Assembly (NCBI GenBank): GCA_013284265.1
Contig: JABTBR010000034.1
Span: 1 to 64,000, forward strand
DNA: 64,000 nt
Direction of reading: 5' to 3'
DNA from: Oxalobacteraceae bacterium
Lineage (GTDB): Bacteria; Pseudomonadota; Gammaproteobacteria; Burkholderiales; Burkholderiaceae_D
The notes under the pieces were generated by a model, which was not told where the DNA came from, did not search any database, and saw nothing but the letters and a program-made list of their open reading frames with translations. Shown piece by piece: positions 8,129 through 16,548 of this stretch (positions are counted from its first letter, which is position 1; each line of letters starts with the position of its first letter). The translations under genes and the position numbers were made by a program.

Positions 8129-9559
8129 TCAGACGCCGCAGTAAGTCGTCTTGACGGTGGTAAAGAACTCGGCCGCGTAAGTGCCCTGTTCGCGCGAACC
8201 GTAACTCGATCCCTTGGTCCCGCCGAAGGGCACATGGTAATCCACCCCGGCGGTCGGCACATTGAGCATCACCATGCCGGCCTGGGCGTGGCGCTTGAAG
8301 TGGGTCCCGTGCTTGAGCGAGCTGGTGACGATGCCGCTCGACAGGCCGAACTCGGTGTCGTTGGCCAGCGCCAGCGCGTGCTCGTAGCTGTCGGCCGGAA
8401 TCACGCTGGCCACCGGGCCGAAGATTTCCTCGCGGCTGATGCGCATGTCGTTGCTGCAATCGGTAAACAGTGCCGGACGCAGGAAGAAGCCGGGCGTGGC
8501 GCAGCTGACGCGCTCGCCGCCGAAGGCGAGGGTAGCGCCCTCGTCCTGGCCGATGCGGATGTATTCCATATCCTGTTCCAGCTGGCTGGCATCGACCACC
8601 GGGCCGATGTCGACGCCGTCGGCCAGCGCATCGCCGATGGTCAGGCTGGCCAGCTTTTCTTTGACGGCCGCCACGAAGGCCGGATAAATGCCTTTTTCCA
8701 CGATCAGGCGGCTTGACGCGGTGCAGCGCTGGCCGGTGGAGAAGAAGGATCCCTGCACCGCGCAATTGACGGCGGTGGCCAGGTCGGCATCGTTCAATAC
8801 CACCAGCGGATTCTTGCCGCCCATTTCAATCTGCACCTTGGCCATGCGCCCGATCGCGGCCTGCGCAACCTTGGCGCCGGTGGCGACCGAGCCGGTGAAG
8901 CTGATCGCGTTGACGCGGCGGTCGTTCAGCATGGCCTGGCCGACCACGCTGCCGCGGCCCATGACTAGGTTGAATACGCCCGGCGGCAGGCCGGCGCGGC
9001 TGATGATCTCGGCCAGCGCCCAGGCACTGCCTGGCACCAGTTCGGCCGGCTTGATCAGCACGCAGTTGCCATAGGCCAGGGCCGGGGCGATCTTCCAGGC
9101 CGGGATGGCGATCGGGAAATTCCACGGGGCAATGATACCGACCACGCCGACCGGTTCGCGCGTCACTTCCACGTCGAGGTTGGGGCGCACCGAGGGTAGC
9201 TTGTCGCCGCGCAGGCGCAGGCATTCCTGGGCAAAGAACTTGAAGATGGCGCCGGCGCGGGCCACTTCGCCGATGCCTTCGGGCTTGGTCTTGCCTTCCT
9301 CGCGCGACAGCAGGATGCCCAGTTCTTCCTTGCGGGCCAGGATTTCGCTGCCGATGCGGTCCAGCGCGTCGGCGCGCAGTTGCACATTCGACAGTGCCCA
9401 GCCGGGCGCGGCGGCAGCGGCGGCGGCGATCGCCAGCTCGGTCTGCTGCGCGTCCGCCTGGGCGTAATGGCCGATGATATCGTCCGTATTCGAGGGATTG
9501 ATGTTGGTAGCCGCTGTCGCGCCATCGACCCAGGCGCCATTGATGAAGTTTTGTTTCAT
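8129..9559 (-). CDS. Aldehyde dehydrogenase, 2,5-dioxovalerate (ketoglutaric semialdehyde) type
   Basis: 476 residues, a complete ALDH-family enzyme. Key blocks are VVGIIAPWNFP near 145, the Glu in QIEMGGKNP near 248, the catalytic Cys in FFSTGQRCTA near 283 and EEIFGPV near 380. The overall sequence, including the C-terminal SREQG and FFTTVKT region, recalls Bacillus YcbD/GucD, the NAD(P)-dependent alpha-ketoglutaric semialdehyde dehydrogenase of sugar-acid catabolism. No other glucarate or arabinose genes are nearby, so the substrate is inferred from family resemblance only. The ATG at 9559 is chosen over a TTG at 9571. It is a single-gene unit facing the response regulator gene. Confidence 0.82.
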   Translation of the reverse strand: MKQNFINGAWVDGATAATNINPSNTDDIIGHYAQADAQQTELAIAAAAAAAPGWALSNVQLRADALDRIGSEILARKEELGILLSREEGKTKPEGIGEVARAGAIFKFFAQECLRLRGDKLPSVRPNLDVEVTREPVGVVGIIAPWNFPIAIPAWKIAPALAYGNCVLIKPAELVPGSAWALAEIISRAGLPPGVFNLVMGRGSVVGQAMLNDRRVNAISFTGSVATGAKVAQAAIGRMAKVQIEMGGKNPLVVLNDADLATAVNCAVQGSFFSTGQRCTASSRLIVEKGIYPAFVAAVKEKLASLTIGDALADGVDIGPVVDASQLEQDMEYIRIGQDEGATLAFGGERVSCATPGFFLRPALFTDCSNDMRISREEIFGPVASVIPADSYEHALALANDTEFGLSSGIVTSSLKHGTHFKRHAQAGMVMLNVPTAGVDYHVPFGGTKGSSYGSREQGTYAAEFFTTVKTTYCGV

Positions 9560-9683
9560 GGTTGTCCGCAAGAGGTTAAGTGTGGGGTGTCGGCATTATC
9601 CCCGTGGTCGCGGCTTCCATGTTGCAGAATATGCAGGGCCAGCCGCTTTCGATACAGGCTTGCGTACAAGGCCGAAACGGCCA

Positions 9684-9719
9684 AATAAAAAAAGGCGCCC
9701 CGCTTGCGCAGGGGCGCCT
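9684..9719 (-). terminator. Rho-independent terminator for the PstS-like/porin unit
   Basis: AGGCGCCCC (9693-9701) and GGGGCGCCT (9711-9719) form a perfect 9-bp stem with a 9-base loop. Read on the minus strand it is followed by a run of seven U residues. It lies 18 bp after the stop of the PstS-like gene. Confidence 0.92.
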
Positions 9720-9736
9720 CGCTTCGGTGCGCTGAT

Positions 9737-10147
9737 TTACTGAACGGTCAGGATCACCTTGACGCTGTCGTCCACGGCCGATTTCTCGATATAGCCGATG
9801 GCGCTGACGTCGGCTGCCACGGCTTTCTTCACCTCGGCGCTGCTGCCGTACTCCTTGGGCGCGCTGGCCTTACCGGTAAACACCAGCTTGGACCAGATGG
9901 CCTTGACCTGCACCGAATCCTTGTCCAGCACCTTCTTGTAGAACTCGTTGCGCAGCGGGCCGTCGGTATGTTCGATCGGGGTAAACAGCGAGGATTTGCC
10001 AAGGAAGAACTGGCCGGCCTGTTCGCTGAACATGCGCGTGGCCGGATTCTTGGGGTTGACGATGACCGCGATCTCGGCCGCGAGCACCGGTGCCGCACCC
10101 ATGCAGATTCCTGCTGCCAGCAGCAGCTTGCCGATTTTCGTATTCAT
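9737..10147 (-). CDS. Small PstS-like phosphate-binding periplasmic protein
   Basis: 136 residues with a Sec signal peptide ending APVLAAE near residue 24. The mature protein starts IAVIVNPKNPATRM and contains FLGKSSLFTPIEH, the type of segment found in the PBP-like (PstS) fold; the C-terminal AIGYIEKSAVD matches the end of that domain. It is less than half the length of transport PstS, so it may be a single-lobe binding or sensing protein rather than an ABC transporter part; no Pst permease is nearby. It is the second gene after the porin, with 11 bp between them, so the two are co-transcribed. Confidence 0.7.
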   Translation of the reverse strand: MNTKIGKLLLAAGICMGAAPVLAAEIAVIVNPKNPATRMFSEQAGQFFLGKSSLFTPIEHTDGPLRNEFYKKVLDKDSVQVKAIWSKLVFTGKASAPKEYGSSAEVKKAVAADVSAIGYIEKSAVDDSVKVILTVQ

Positions 10148-10158
10148 ATGGTTTCTCC

Positions 10159-11352
10159 TTAGAAGACGAAGTCGATGGCGGCGGCGTACACATTGACCGG
10201 GCCGGTGAATCCGGGCTTGGCATTGACAAAGGCGCCCGGCCCATCCTTCGGCTTGACATGGTCAAACTGAACCTTGAGGGCGGCGGACTTGTAGAAGTCC
10301 CAGCGCATGCCGATGGCGTCGCTCGTTTGCAGGCCGGTCTTGATTGCGCCATTGGCGGCGGCGGCCAGGGGTGCCAGCGGGCCGGAGCTGGGCAGGCCGG
10401 CAAAGTTGCGGATGCTATCCTGTTGCACCGAGCTATGCACATAGTAGGGCGTGACCTTGCCGATGCGGTAGCCGAACATGGTGTACCAGGAACTGGTGTC
10501 CGGCGTCATGCGGGTATCGGTCTTGCGTTTGGCGTATTCGGCCTGGACCAGGAAGTTCTTGTAATCCATCGTGCCGCCTACCGAAGTGAACGAGCCTTTG
10601 ACTTCGGTGATCGGCATCTGCGCCGCCACCGAGGCCAGCCCGACCGCCCTGAGGGTGGTCAGCAAACCGTTCAGCGAGGTGTAGCCGACATAGGTGAACT
10701 TGGTCTGGGCACGGCCAAAGCGCAGCGTGAAGGGGCCGTTTTCCGCCACCACGTTGAGGGCCAGCACGTCCTTGAAGTCGACATGGAAGTTGCCGGGGGC
10801 CTCGGTACTGGATTTGCCGGCGGCCAGCTGGGCCGTCAGCGTGGTGTCGCCATAACTGTGCTGGAAACTGATATCGACGCCATCGACGGCATCGACCGAG
10901 ACCTGGCGATAGACTTCCTGCGGCGGACGCAGCATCAGGTTGGCATAGCCGACGTTGCGGAAGTCGGAAATCATGTACACCGGTAAGCCCATGCGGCCGA
11001 CCCGCAAATTGAAGTCGTCATTGATCTTGTACTTGGCGAAGGCCCAGGCCAGCTCGGCACCGAACTTGTCGGTGGCCACTTTACGTGCCAGCCCCTGGGC
11101 GGTGAAGGAGAACTGGTCGTTCAGTTTATAGGTCCCCTGGATGCCGAAGTTGGAATCGACGCCGGGACGGGGCTTCTTCTTGACGCCGGATGCCTGCAGA
11201 AAGCGGGCGTATTCGGCATCGTCCGTGTCGCTCATCGTCAGCGCCGCGGTGCCGAAGCCGCTGATCGTGATCGGACTGTCCTGGGCTTGTGCGGCGCCGG
11301 CAAGCGCCGCCAGGATAGCCAAGGTCAGATAGCGCAGTGTGGGTTGTTTCAT
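10159..11352 (-). CDS. Outer-membrane porin-like beta barrel
   Basis: 397 residues with a signal peptide ending AGAAQAQD near residue 23. The mature part opens SPITISGFGTAALTMSDTD and ends AAIDFVF; a terminal aromatic residue after alternating hydrophobic residues is the usual outer-membrane assembly signal. Repeated amphipathic strands (FSFTAQGLARKV, FNLRVGRMGLPVY, FTLRFGRAQTKF) support a barrel. It resembles the porin-like proteins encoded beside small PstS-like proteins in betaproteobacteria and differs from the OmpC-like porins at 51 and 62 kb. Start at 11352 is supported by GGAGGGAGC. First gene of a two-gene unit. Confidence 0.75.
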   Translation of the reverse strand: MKQPTLRYLTLAILAALAGAAQAQDSPITISGFGTAALTMSDTDDAEYARFLQASGVKKKPRPGVDSNFGIQGTYKLNDQFSFTAQGLARKVATDKFGAELAWAFAKYKINDDFNLRVGRMGLPVYMISDFRNVGYANLMLRPPQEVYRQVSVDAVDGVDISFQHSYGDTTLTAQLAAGKSSTEAPGNFHVDFKDVLALNVVAENGPFTLRFGRAQTKFTYVGYTSLNGLLTTLRAVGLASVAAQMPITEVKGSFTSVGGTMDYKNFLVQAEYAKRKTDTRMTPDTSSWYTMFGYRIGKVTPYYVHSSVQQDSIRNFAGLPSSGPLAPLAAAANGAIKTGLQTSDAIGMRWDFYKSAALKVQFDHVKPKDGPGAFVNAKPGFTGPVNVYAAAIDFVF

Positions 11353-11588
11353 CGTGCTCCCTCCAGGGTTTATGGGCGGCGCATTTGTGTCTTTTATTGC
11401 TTGCGTCTGCGAGAAGTGTGGACTTCTGCGGCGTTTCTGTCCTTTTCTTTCCACTAGAGTGTGACATTTCGTTGTGGGCGGGCAACGTCCCGCCAAACCA
11501 AACCGATTCTATTCGACCGATAGTTGCAAGACTGGGTCTGGATCGGCATGCGGGCGGCGGCGCCGTGGTGGTGGGCGTGGCTGCCGTG

Positions 11589-11615
11589 TTGCCAATTGTG
11601 TCGACACAATAGTAT
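11589..11615 (+). promoter_or_regulatory. Promoter with embedded 16-bp palindromic operator
   Basis: The perfect palindrome ATTGTGTCGACACAAT occupies 11595-11610. TTGCCA (11589-11594) can serve as -35, with TAGTAT (11610-11615, 15-bp spacer) or TATGCT (11613-11618, 18-bp spacer) as -10. A dimeric repressor bound here would block RNA polymerase from the nuclease gene, whose ATG is 33-38 bp downstream. Confidence 0.65.
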
Positions 11616-11647
11616 GCTGCGGCACACTTTATTTAACGGGAATCAAC

Positions 11648-12418
11648 ATGTTGCATACCTTTCTTTCCCGCGCCGCGCTGACTGGCGGCTTGCTGCTGTC
11701 CGCGCTGGCCCATGCCGGCGGCTGCCCGGCCCATTATGTCGATGGCCGTCTGCCCGAAATCCGCAACCAGAAGATGCTGAGCGCGACCCAGGAACTGTGC
11801 TACGGCGTATTTGGCGTCATGCATTCGGGGCTGACGCGCACGCCGCTGTGGTCAGCCGAGCACCTGACCGCCGACAACGTCACGGCGGCCAGCGACTTGT
11901 CGCGCGAGAATTCCTTCCATGCCGAGCAGCAATTGCCGGCCGGCCAGCGCGCCGAATTGTCCGACTACGCGCGCAGCGGCTTCGATCGCGGCCATATGGC
12001 GCCCAATGGCGACATGCCGGACCGGAGCAGCCAGCATGAGAGTTTCACTCTAGCAAACATGGTGCCGCAAAATGGCGAGAACAACCGCCATATCTGGGCC
12101 GGCATCGAGGGAGCGGTGCGCAAGCTGACCAAGAAGGAGGGCGATCTGTATGTGATTACCGGGCCGGCCTTTATCGGCGGCGATGTGCAGAAAATCGGCA
12201 ATGTGCTGGTGCCCAGCCATCTGTACAAGCTGGTGTACAGCCCGCGACAGCGCGCAGGTGCCGCTTACTTCATCGAAAACAAGGCAACGTCGGACTATGA
12301 AATGCTGACCGTTGCGCAACTGGAAAGCAGGATAGGCATCGATCTGTTACCGTCCCTATCAGCACAGCAAAAAACCACCCTGTTGCGCTTGCCGGCGATC
12401 CGGCAGCGCAAGCGTTGA
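11648..12418 (+). CDS. Secreted DNA/RNA non-specific endonuclease (NucA/NUC1 family)
   Basis: 256 residues with a signal peptide ending ALAHAGG near residue 22. The beta-beta-alpha-metal nuclease signature is GFDRGHMAPNGDM near residues 115-127, with His of DRGH as general base, and the metal-binding Asn is in MVPQNGENN near 142. DLYVITGPAF and VPSHLYKLVY follow as in Serratia nuclease relatives. It should cut DNA and RNA in the periplasm or outside the cell with Mg2+. A palindromic operator overlaps its promoter. The next gene begins 13 bp downstream. Confidence 0.88.
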   Translation: MLHTFLSRAALTGGLLLSALAHAGGCPAHYVDGRLPEIRNQKMLSATQELCYGVFGVMHSGLTRTPLWSAEHLTADNVTAASDLSRENSFHAEQQLPAGQRAELSDYARSGFDRGHMAPNGDMPDRSSQHESFTLANMVPQNGENNRHIWAGIEGAVRKLTKKEGDLYVITGPAFIGGDVQKIGNVLVPSHLYKLVYSPRQRAGAAYFIENKATSDYEMLTVAQLESRIGIDLLPSLSAQQKTTLLRLPAIRQRKR

Positions 12419-12431
12419 ACGGAGTTAGCAC

Positions 12432-12680
12432 ATGAAAAAGTTTATTCCCTATGCAAACGAGGCCGATGTGCTCAACATCGGCGGCCTGAGTATTGAAAAC
12501 CGGCTCGATCGGATTACCCTGAACGGTGATGTGGATCTGACGCTGGATAAGCTGGGCCTGGAGCATGCGCGTGCGCTGCACGGCTTGCTGGGCGCCGTGG
12601 TGGCGGCGCTGGAGGCCCAGGCTTTGCCTGAGAAACTGGCGCCACCGGCGGTCAATACGGTGAGCAATCCCTTCGCGTGA
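12432..12680 (+). CDS. Small conserved hypothetical protein
   Basis: 82 residues, acidic and soluble, beginning MKKFIPYANEADVLNIGGL. There is no signal peptide, membrane segment, cysteine or recognisable motif. The middle (IENRLDRITLNGDVDLT) looks beta stranded, followed by one long helix and a Pro-rich tail. GGAG is 7 bases before the ATG, and the gene follows the nuclease stop by 13 bp, so it is probably co-expressed. A role as a nuclease-linked protein is possible but nothing in the sequence supports immunity function, since the nuclease is exported. Confidence 0.65.
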   Translation: MKKFIPYANEADVLNIGGLSIENRLDRITLNGDVDLTLDKLGLEHARALHGLLGAVVAALEAQALPEKLAPPAVNTVSNPFA

Positions 12681-12743
12681 TAACACCCGCTTAAAAGGGG
12701 ATGGTCGGATTTATCAGCAAATAGTGAAGATTTGTGAGCTGAC

Positions 12744-12800
12744 AGTAAGTTGATATGTTTATAATACTGTCTGTTTGCAATATGCGGAGTCTTTCTCCGC
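12744..12800 (+). promoter_or_regulatory. Promoter and hairpin leader of M10 protease A
   Basis: AGTAAGTTGATATG (12744-12757) is followed by a perfect TATAAT (12760-12765); CTGACA 15 bp upstream may be the -35. The same block precedes proteases B and C. Downstream, GCGGAG and CTCCGC (12784-12800) form a 6-bp hairpin with a 5-base loop in the leader, replacing the long inverted repeat seen before B and C. Confidence 0.7.
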
Positions 12801-12821
12801 TTCACCTGGTTAATCAGATCC

Positions 12822-14528
12822 ATGACCTTCACGACCGGCAATAACTCGATAGACGCCCTGGCACGCGCCAGCTGGAATGACGCCCCGGGCAGCGGCGCCG
12901 CCCTCACTTTCAGTTTTTTGGAGACATTGCCGGCCGATGCCACGCGCAAGGATGCGTTTGGTTTTATGCCGATGACGGAGGTGCAGCGCAGCGCCGCCCG
13001 GGAGGCGCTGAGTGTATGGTCCACCGTGGCGAACGTCAGTTTTACCGAAGTGGCGAATGATGGCAATGTGCAATTGGGTAGCAATGATCAATCGGCGGTG
13101 AATTCCAATGCCTATGCTTACTACCCCAAGGCAAATGGTACCGCGCAGCTATTCCTGAGTACGGCCGTCGCGGCAAATACGTCCTTTGCGATCGGCTCCA
13201 AGGGCTGGGAGACCATGCTGCACGAAATTGGCCATAACCTCGGGCTGAAGCATCCTGGCGACTATGACAGTTCCGGCTTTAACAAAGTAGGGCCGTGGCT
13301 GCCGGAAAAGACCGATAACAACGACTATTCGGTGATGTCCTACAACAATGGCTTTTCTTATAAGCAGACAAAGCTGCATAGTGCTACGCCGATGGTGTAT
13401 GACATCCAGGCACTGCAGTACCTGTACGGCGCCAACACCAGCTATCGTACTGGCGATGATGTGTATCACATTCAAGCCTCGGACGCGCCCTTCTGCATAT
13501 GGGATGCCGGCGGCAGCGATACGCTGGATTTTTCAGCCTGCAGCCAGGCGAGCAGCATCAGTTTGCGGGCGGGTGGCTTTAGTGCCAGCGCTAGCGGCGT
13601 CACGAATGTGTCGATCGCGTATGGCGTGACGATTGAAAGCGTCATTGCCGGGTCGGGAGACGCGAAGATTTACGCGAATGACGCCGGCAACAGCATCACG
13701 GGCGGCACCGGTGACGATGTGATCTATGTCGGCGCGGGCAATGACCGGATCGACGGCGGGGCGGGAGCGGACACGGTGATGTTCAAAGGTAATTTCGCTG
13801 ACTATGCCATCTCGGCCGCCGACGGCAAGTTGTTCATCGATGGCGAGGGGCACGATATCCTCAGCGCGGTGGAAACCATCAAGTTCCACGATCTCAGTTT
13901 TAAGAGCGGCACATTGGAGCGGCTTCTCGAGGGAAGCACAGGCGATGATCGTCTGGCCGGCCACAACGATAGGGTAATCGGTGGACGGGCCGGGGTCGAC
14001 ACGGTGGTGTATGAAGGCGCCTTGGCGAATTTTGCCCTGGCGGACAGCGGCGCAAGCTGGACGGTGACCCTCAACGCCAATCAAAACTCCTGGGACCGGC
14101 TGTTCGACGTGGAACGCTTGCAGTTCAGCGACGCTGCCGTCGCGCTCGATACCGATGGCCATGCCGGCCAGGCCTATCGCCTCTATCAAGCCACTTTCGA
14201 CCGTGCGCCGGACTTGCCGGGGCTGGGATTCTGGATCAATCATATGGACCACGGCATGACGATCGAGGAGATGGCAGGCCACTTCATGAACAGCGACGAG
14301 TTCGGGCGCAGCTACGGCAAGTTGAGCAATGAGGCCTTCATTACCCAGCTCTACCGCAACGCCCTGCATCGCGAACCGGAAGCGGCGGGCCTGGCCTTCC
14401 ACCTGAATAATCTGGAGCACGGCATGTCGCGCGCGATCGAGCTGGTCGGCTTTTCGGAGTCCGATGAAAACCAGGCCCAGGTCATCGGCCAGATTGCGCA
14501 CGGCATCACCTACCTGCCCTTTGCCTGA
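12822..14528 (+). CDS. M10 serralysin-like metalloprotease with RTX repeats and DUF4214 (copy A)
   Basis: 568 residues, no Sec signal. Residues 1-200 are the catalytic domain: zinc site HEIGHNLGLKH at 134-144 and Met-turn VMSY. A short RTX block follows, with three nonapeptides (GGTGDDVIY, VGAGNDRID, GGAGADTVM) that should bind calcium. The C-terminal 130 residues are DUF4214, seen as two related helical halves, each with LY..........GL.F..N and HGM. The RTX block and lack of signal peptide suggest type I secretion, but no ABC/MFP/TolC exporter is nearby and the C-terminus (ITYLPFA) lacks the usual serralysin acidic-hydrophobic tail. First of four tandem paralogues. Confidence 0.88.
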   Translation: MTFTTGNNSIDALARASWNDAPGSGAALTFSFLETLPADATRKDAFGFMPMTEVQRSAAREALSVWSTVANVSFTEVANDGNVQLGSNDQSAVNSNAYAYYPKANGTAQLFLSTAVAANTSFAIGSKGWETMLHEIGHNLGLKHPGDYDSSGFNKVGPWLPEKTDNNDYSVMSYNNGFSYKQTKLHSATPMVYDIQALQYLYGANTSYRTGDDVYHIQASDAPFCIWDAGGSDTLDFSACSQASSISLRAGGFSASASGVTNVSIAYGVTIESVIAGSGDAKIYANDAGNSITGGTGDDVIYVGAGNDRIDGGAGADTVMFKGNFADYAISAADGKLFIDGEGHDILSAVETIKFHDLSFKSGTLERLLEGSTGDDRLAGHNDRVIGGRAGVDTVVYEGALANFALADSGASWTVTLNANQNSWDRLFDVERLQFSDAAVALDTDGHAGQAYRLYQATFDRAPDLPGLGFWINHMDHGMTIEEMAGHFMNSDEFGRSYGKLSNEAFITQLYRNALHREPEAAGLAFHLNNLEHGMSRAIELVGFSESDENQAQVIGQIAHGITYLPFA

Positions 14529-14596
14529 ACCGGGTCTGGCCCTTCATGAGAGTGAGCCGTCGCTTACTTTCCGTTGGTGATTATTTGTGAGTCTTG

Positions 14597-14667
14597 AGTA
14601 AGTTGAATTGTTTATAATGCTGCTTGCTTGCAATCTTGCAGATCGCTTAAGCAACATTCAACTTACT
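14597..14667 (+). promoter_or_regulatory. Promoter/leader of protease B bounded by a 12-bp inverted repeat
   Basis: AGTAAGTTGAAT (14597-14608) and ATTCAACTTACT (14656-14667) are perfect inverted repeats 47 bp apart. TATAAT (14613-14618) lies just inside the left arm, so the start site and most of the leader fall between the arms, and the right arm ends 11 bp before the ATG. The right arm would be in the mRNA and the left arm only in DNA, so a DNA-binding site pair is more likely than an RNA hairpin. Confidence 0.75.
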
Positions 14668-14678
14668 GACCAGGCCCT

Positions 14679-16391
14679 ATGAATTTCGTTACCGGAAACA
14701 ACTCGATCGATGCGCTGATTGCCACCAGCTGGAATGACAAGCCGGGCGTCGGTGTGGCGCTGACTTATAATTTCATGGACACCTTGTACGCGGACGCGAG
14801 CGAACGCGATGCGCTTGGCTTTTCGCCCATGACCCTGGTTCAGCGCAGCGCGGCCCGTGATGCGATGGCGCAATGGTCGAATGTGGCAAATATCAGTTTT
14901 ACGGAAGTGGCCAGCCAGGGCAATTTGCAGCTCGGCAGCAACGACCAGACCTTGAACAAGTCCAGCGGCTATGCACGCTACCCCAATGAATCTGGCATCA
15001 GTCCGCTGTTTATCAATAATGCGGGGGCCTATAACGCGGTGTTTCCTGCCGGTGGTTTTGGCCGGGAAGTGCTCTTGCACGAACTTGGCCACACCCTGGG
15101 ATTGAAGCATCCCGGCGACTACGACTCCCTCGGCACGCCGACGGTTGGCCCCTACCTGCCCGAGGAGACCGATAGCGGATACTACACCGTAATGTCCTAT
15201 CACACCGGAGGCGGCGGCGAGGTCCCGGTGTACGGCGTCACCCCGATGATGTACGACATTCAGGCGATACAGTATTTGTATGGCGCCAATACCAGCTACC
15301 ACAAGGGCGATGATGTCTATCTGGTCACGCCGTGGAGCGCACCCGTCTGTGTATGGGACGCTGGCGGAAGCGATACCCTGGATTTTTCCGCCTGCACCCA
15401 GGAAGTCACCATTGATCTCAATGCCGGTGAATTCAGCGTCATCGGCGATGAAGTGTTCAATATGTCGATCGCTTTCGGGGTGACAATAGAGCGCGCCATT
15501 GCCGGCTCGGGCGGCTCTACTATTTTCGGCAACTTTTCCGGCGGCAGCAGCATTTCCGGCGGGGTGGGCGCCGACCATATTTACATGGGCAGCGGCAATA
15601 ACACGGTAGATGGTGGGGCGGGGGACGACACGGCCAGTCTTTACTACGACTTTGCTGACTACGCGATCTCCAGCGCCGGCGGCGTGCTGTTCATCGACGG
15701 TGATGGGCACGATGAATTCCGCAATGTGGAATCTTTTGAGTTCAATGATTACATTTTCAGTAGCACTTCCCTGGCAAGTCTGGTCAGTGGAACCGCGGGC
15801 AATGATCGTCTGATTTCCAACGGCAACGGCTTTATCAACGCCGCCGCCGGTATCGATACGATGGTATACGACAAGCCCATGGCCAGCTATGCCCGCGAGG
15901 ATATGGACGGGTATTGGCATATCAAGACGGTTGCCAGTACAGCCGTCGATATGCTGTTTGGCGTGGAGCGGCTGCAGTTTAGCGATGGTGCGGTGGCGCT
16001 CGATATCGACGGCCATGCCGGCCAGGCCTACCGACTCTACAAGGCCACCTTCGACCGGGCCCCCGACCTGCCTGGTCTGGGATTCTGGATCAACCATATG
16101 GACCACGGCATGACGATCGAGGAAGTGGCCGGCCATTTCATGAACAGCGACGAGTTCGGCCGTACCTATGGCAGCCTGAGTAATGAGGCCTTCATCACCC
16201 AGCTCTACCGCAACGCCCTGCACCGCGAACCGGAGGCGGCGGGCCTGGCCTTCCACGTCAATAATCTGGAACATGGCATGTCGCGCGCGATCGAGCTGGT
16301 CGGCTTTTCGGAGTCCGATGAAAACCAGGCCCAGGTCATCGGCCAGATCTCGCACGGGATCAGCTATGTGCCCTTTGTACCGTTGAGCTGA
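14679..16391 (+). CDS. M10 serralysin-like metalloprotease with RTX repeats and DUF4214 (copy B)
   Basis: 570 residues and collinear with copy A: zinc site HELGHTLGLKH at 134-144, Met-turn VMSYHTGG, RTX nonapeptides near 297-325 (GGVGADHIY, MGSGNNTVD, GGAGDDTAS) and DUF4214 at the C-terminus. The last ~120 residues differ from copy A at only seven positions, whereas the catalytic domain is much more divergent. No Sec signal. The tail is longer (SYVPFVPLS). It has its own promoter with a flanking inverted repeat, so it is likely transcribed separately. Substrate is unknown; divergence around the active site suggests different cleavage preferences, which is inference. Confidence 0.88.
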   Translation: MNFVTGNNSIDALIATSWNDKPGVGVALTYNFMDTLYADASERDALGFSPMTLVQRSAARDAMAQWSNVANISFTEVASQGNLQLGSNDQTLNKSSGYARYPNESGISPLFINNAGAYNAVFPAGGFGREVLLHELGHTLGLKHPGDYDSLGTPTVGPYLPEETDSGYYTVMSYHTGGGGEVPVYGVTPMMYDIQAIQYLYGANTSYHKGDDVYLVTPWSAPVCVWDAGGSDTLDFSACTQEVTIDLNAGEFSVIGDEVFNMSIAFGVTIERAIAGSGGSTIFGNFSGGSSISGGVGADHIYMGSGNNTVDGGAGDDTASLYYDFADYAISSAGGVLFIDGDGHDEFRNVESFEFNDYIFSSTSLASLVSGTAGNDRLISNGNGFINAAAGIDTMVYDKPMASYAREDMDGYWHIKTVASTAVDMLFGVERLQFSDGAVALDIDGHAGQAYRLYKATFDRAPDLPGLGFWINHMDHGMTIEEVAGHFMNSDEFGRTYGSLSNEAFITQLYRNALHREPEAAGLAFHVNNLEHGMSRAIELVGFSESDENQAQVIGQISHGISYVPFVPLS

Positions 16392-16466
16392 TCCGGACGG
16401 CCAGCCTGGCCGGCGATTAGAGGGACTCGTCGGTTACTTGCAATTTGCGCTGTTTGCTGAGCCTTG

Positions 16467-16537
16467 AGTAAGTTGATATGTTTATAATTCTGCTTGATTG
16501 CAATCTTGCAGATCGCCTAAGCCGCATTCAACTTACT
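16467..16537 (+). promoter_or_regulatory. Promoter/leader of protease C bounded by a 10-bp inverted repeat
   Basis: AGTAAGTTGA (16467-16476) and TCAACTTACT (16528-16537) are perfect inverted repeats around TATAAT (16483-16488). The whole block from the left arm to 11 bp before the ATG closely copies that of protease B, including the inner GCAATCTTGCAGATCGC. Confidence 0.75.
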
Positions 16538-16548
16538 GAGCAGACCTT

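Noticed and set aside
12432..12680. Immunity protein for the upstream nuclease
   Set aside because: The nuclease has a Sec signal and resembles general secreted nucleases; the small protein is cytosolic with no toxin-immunity features.
14658..16355. Long antisense frames opposite the M10 proteases (also 13533-14501 and 18331-19998)
   Set aside because: They look conserved only because the sense genes are paralogous; they have no ribosome sites or recognisable domains.
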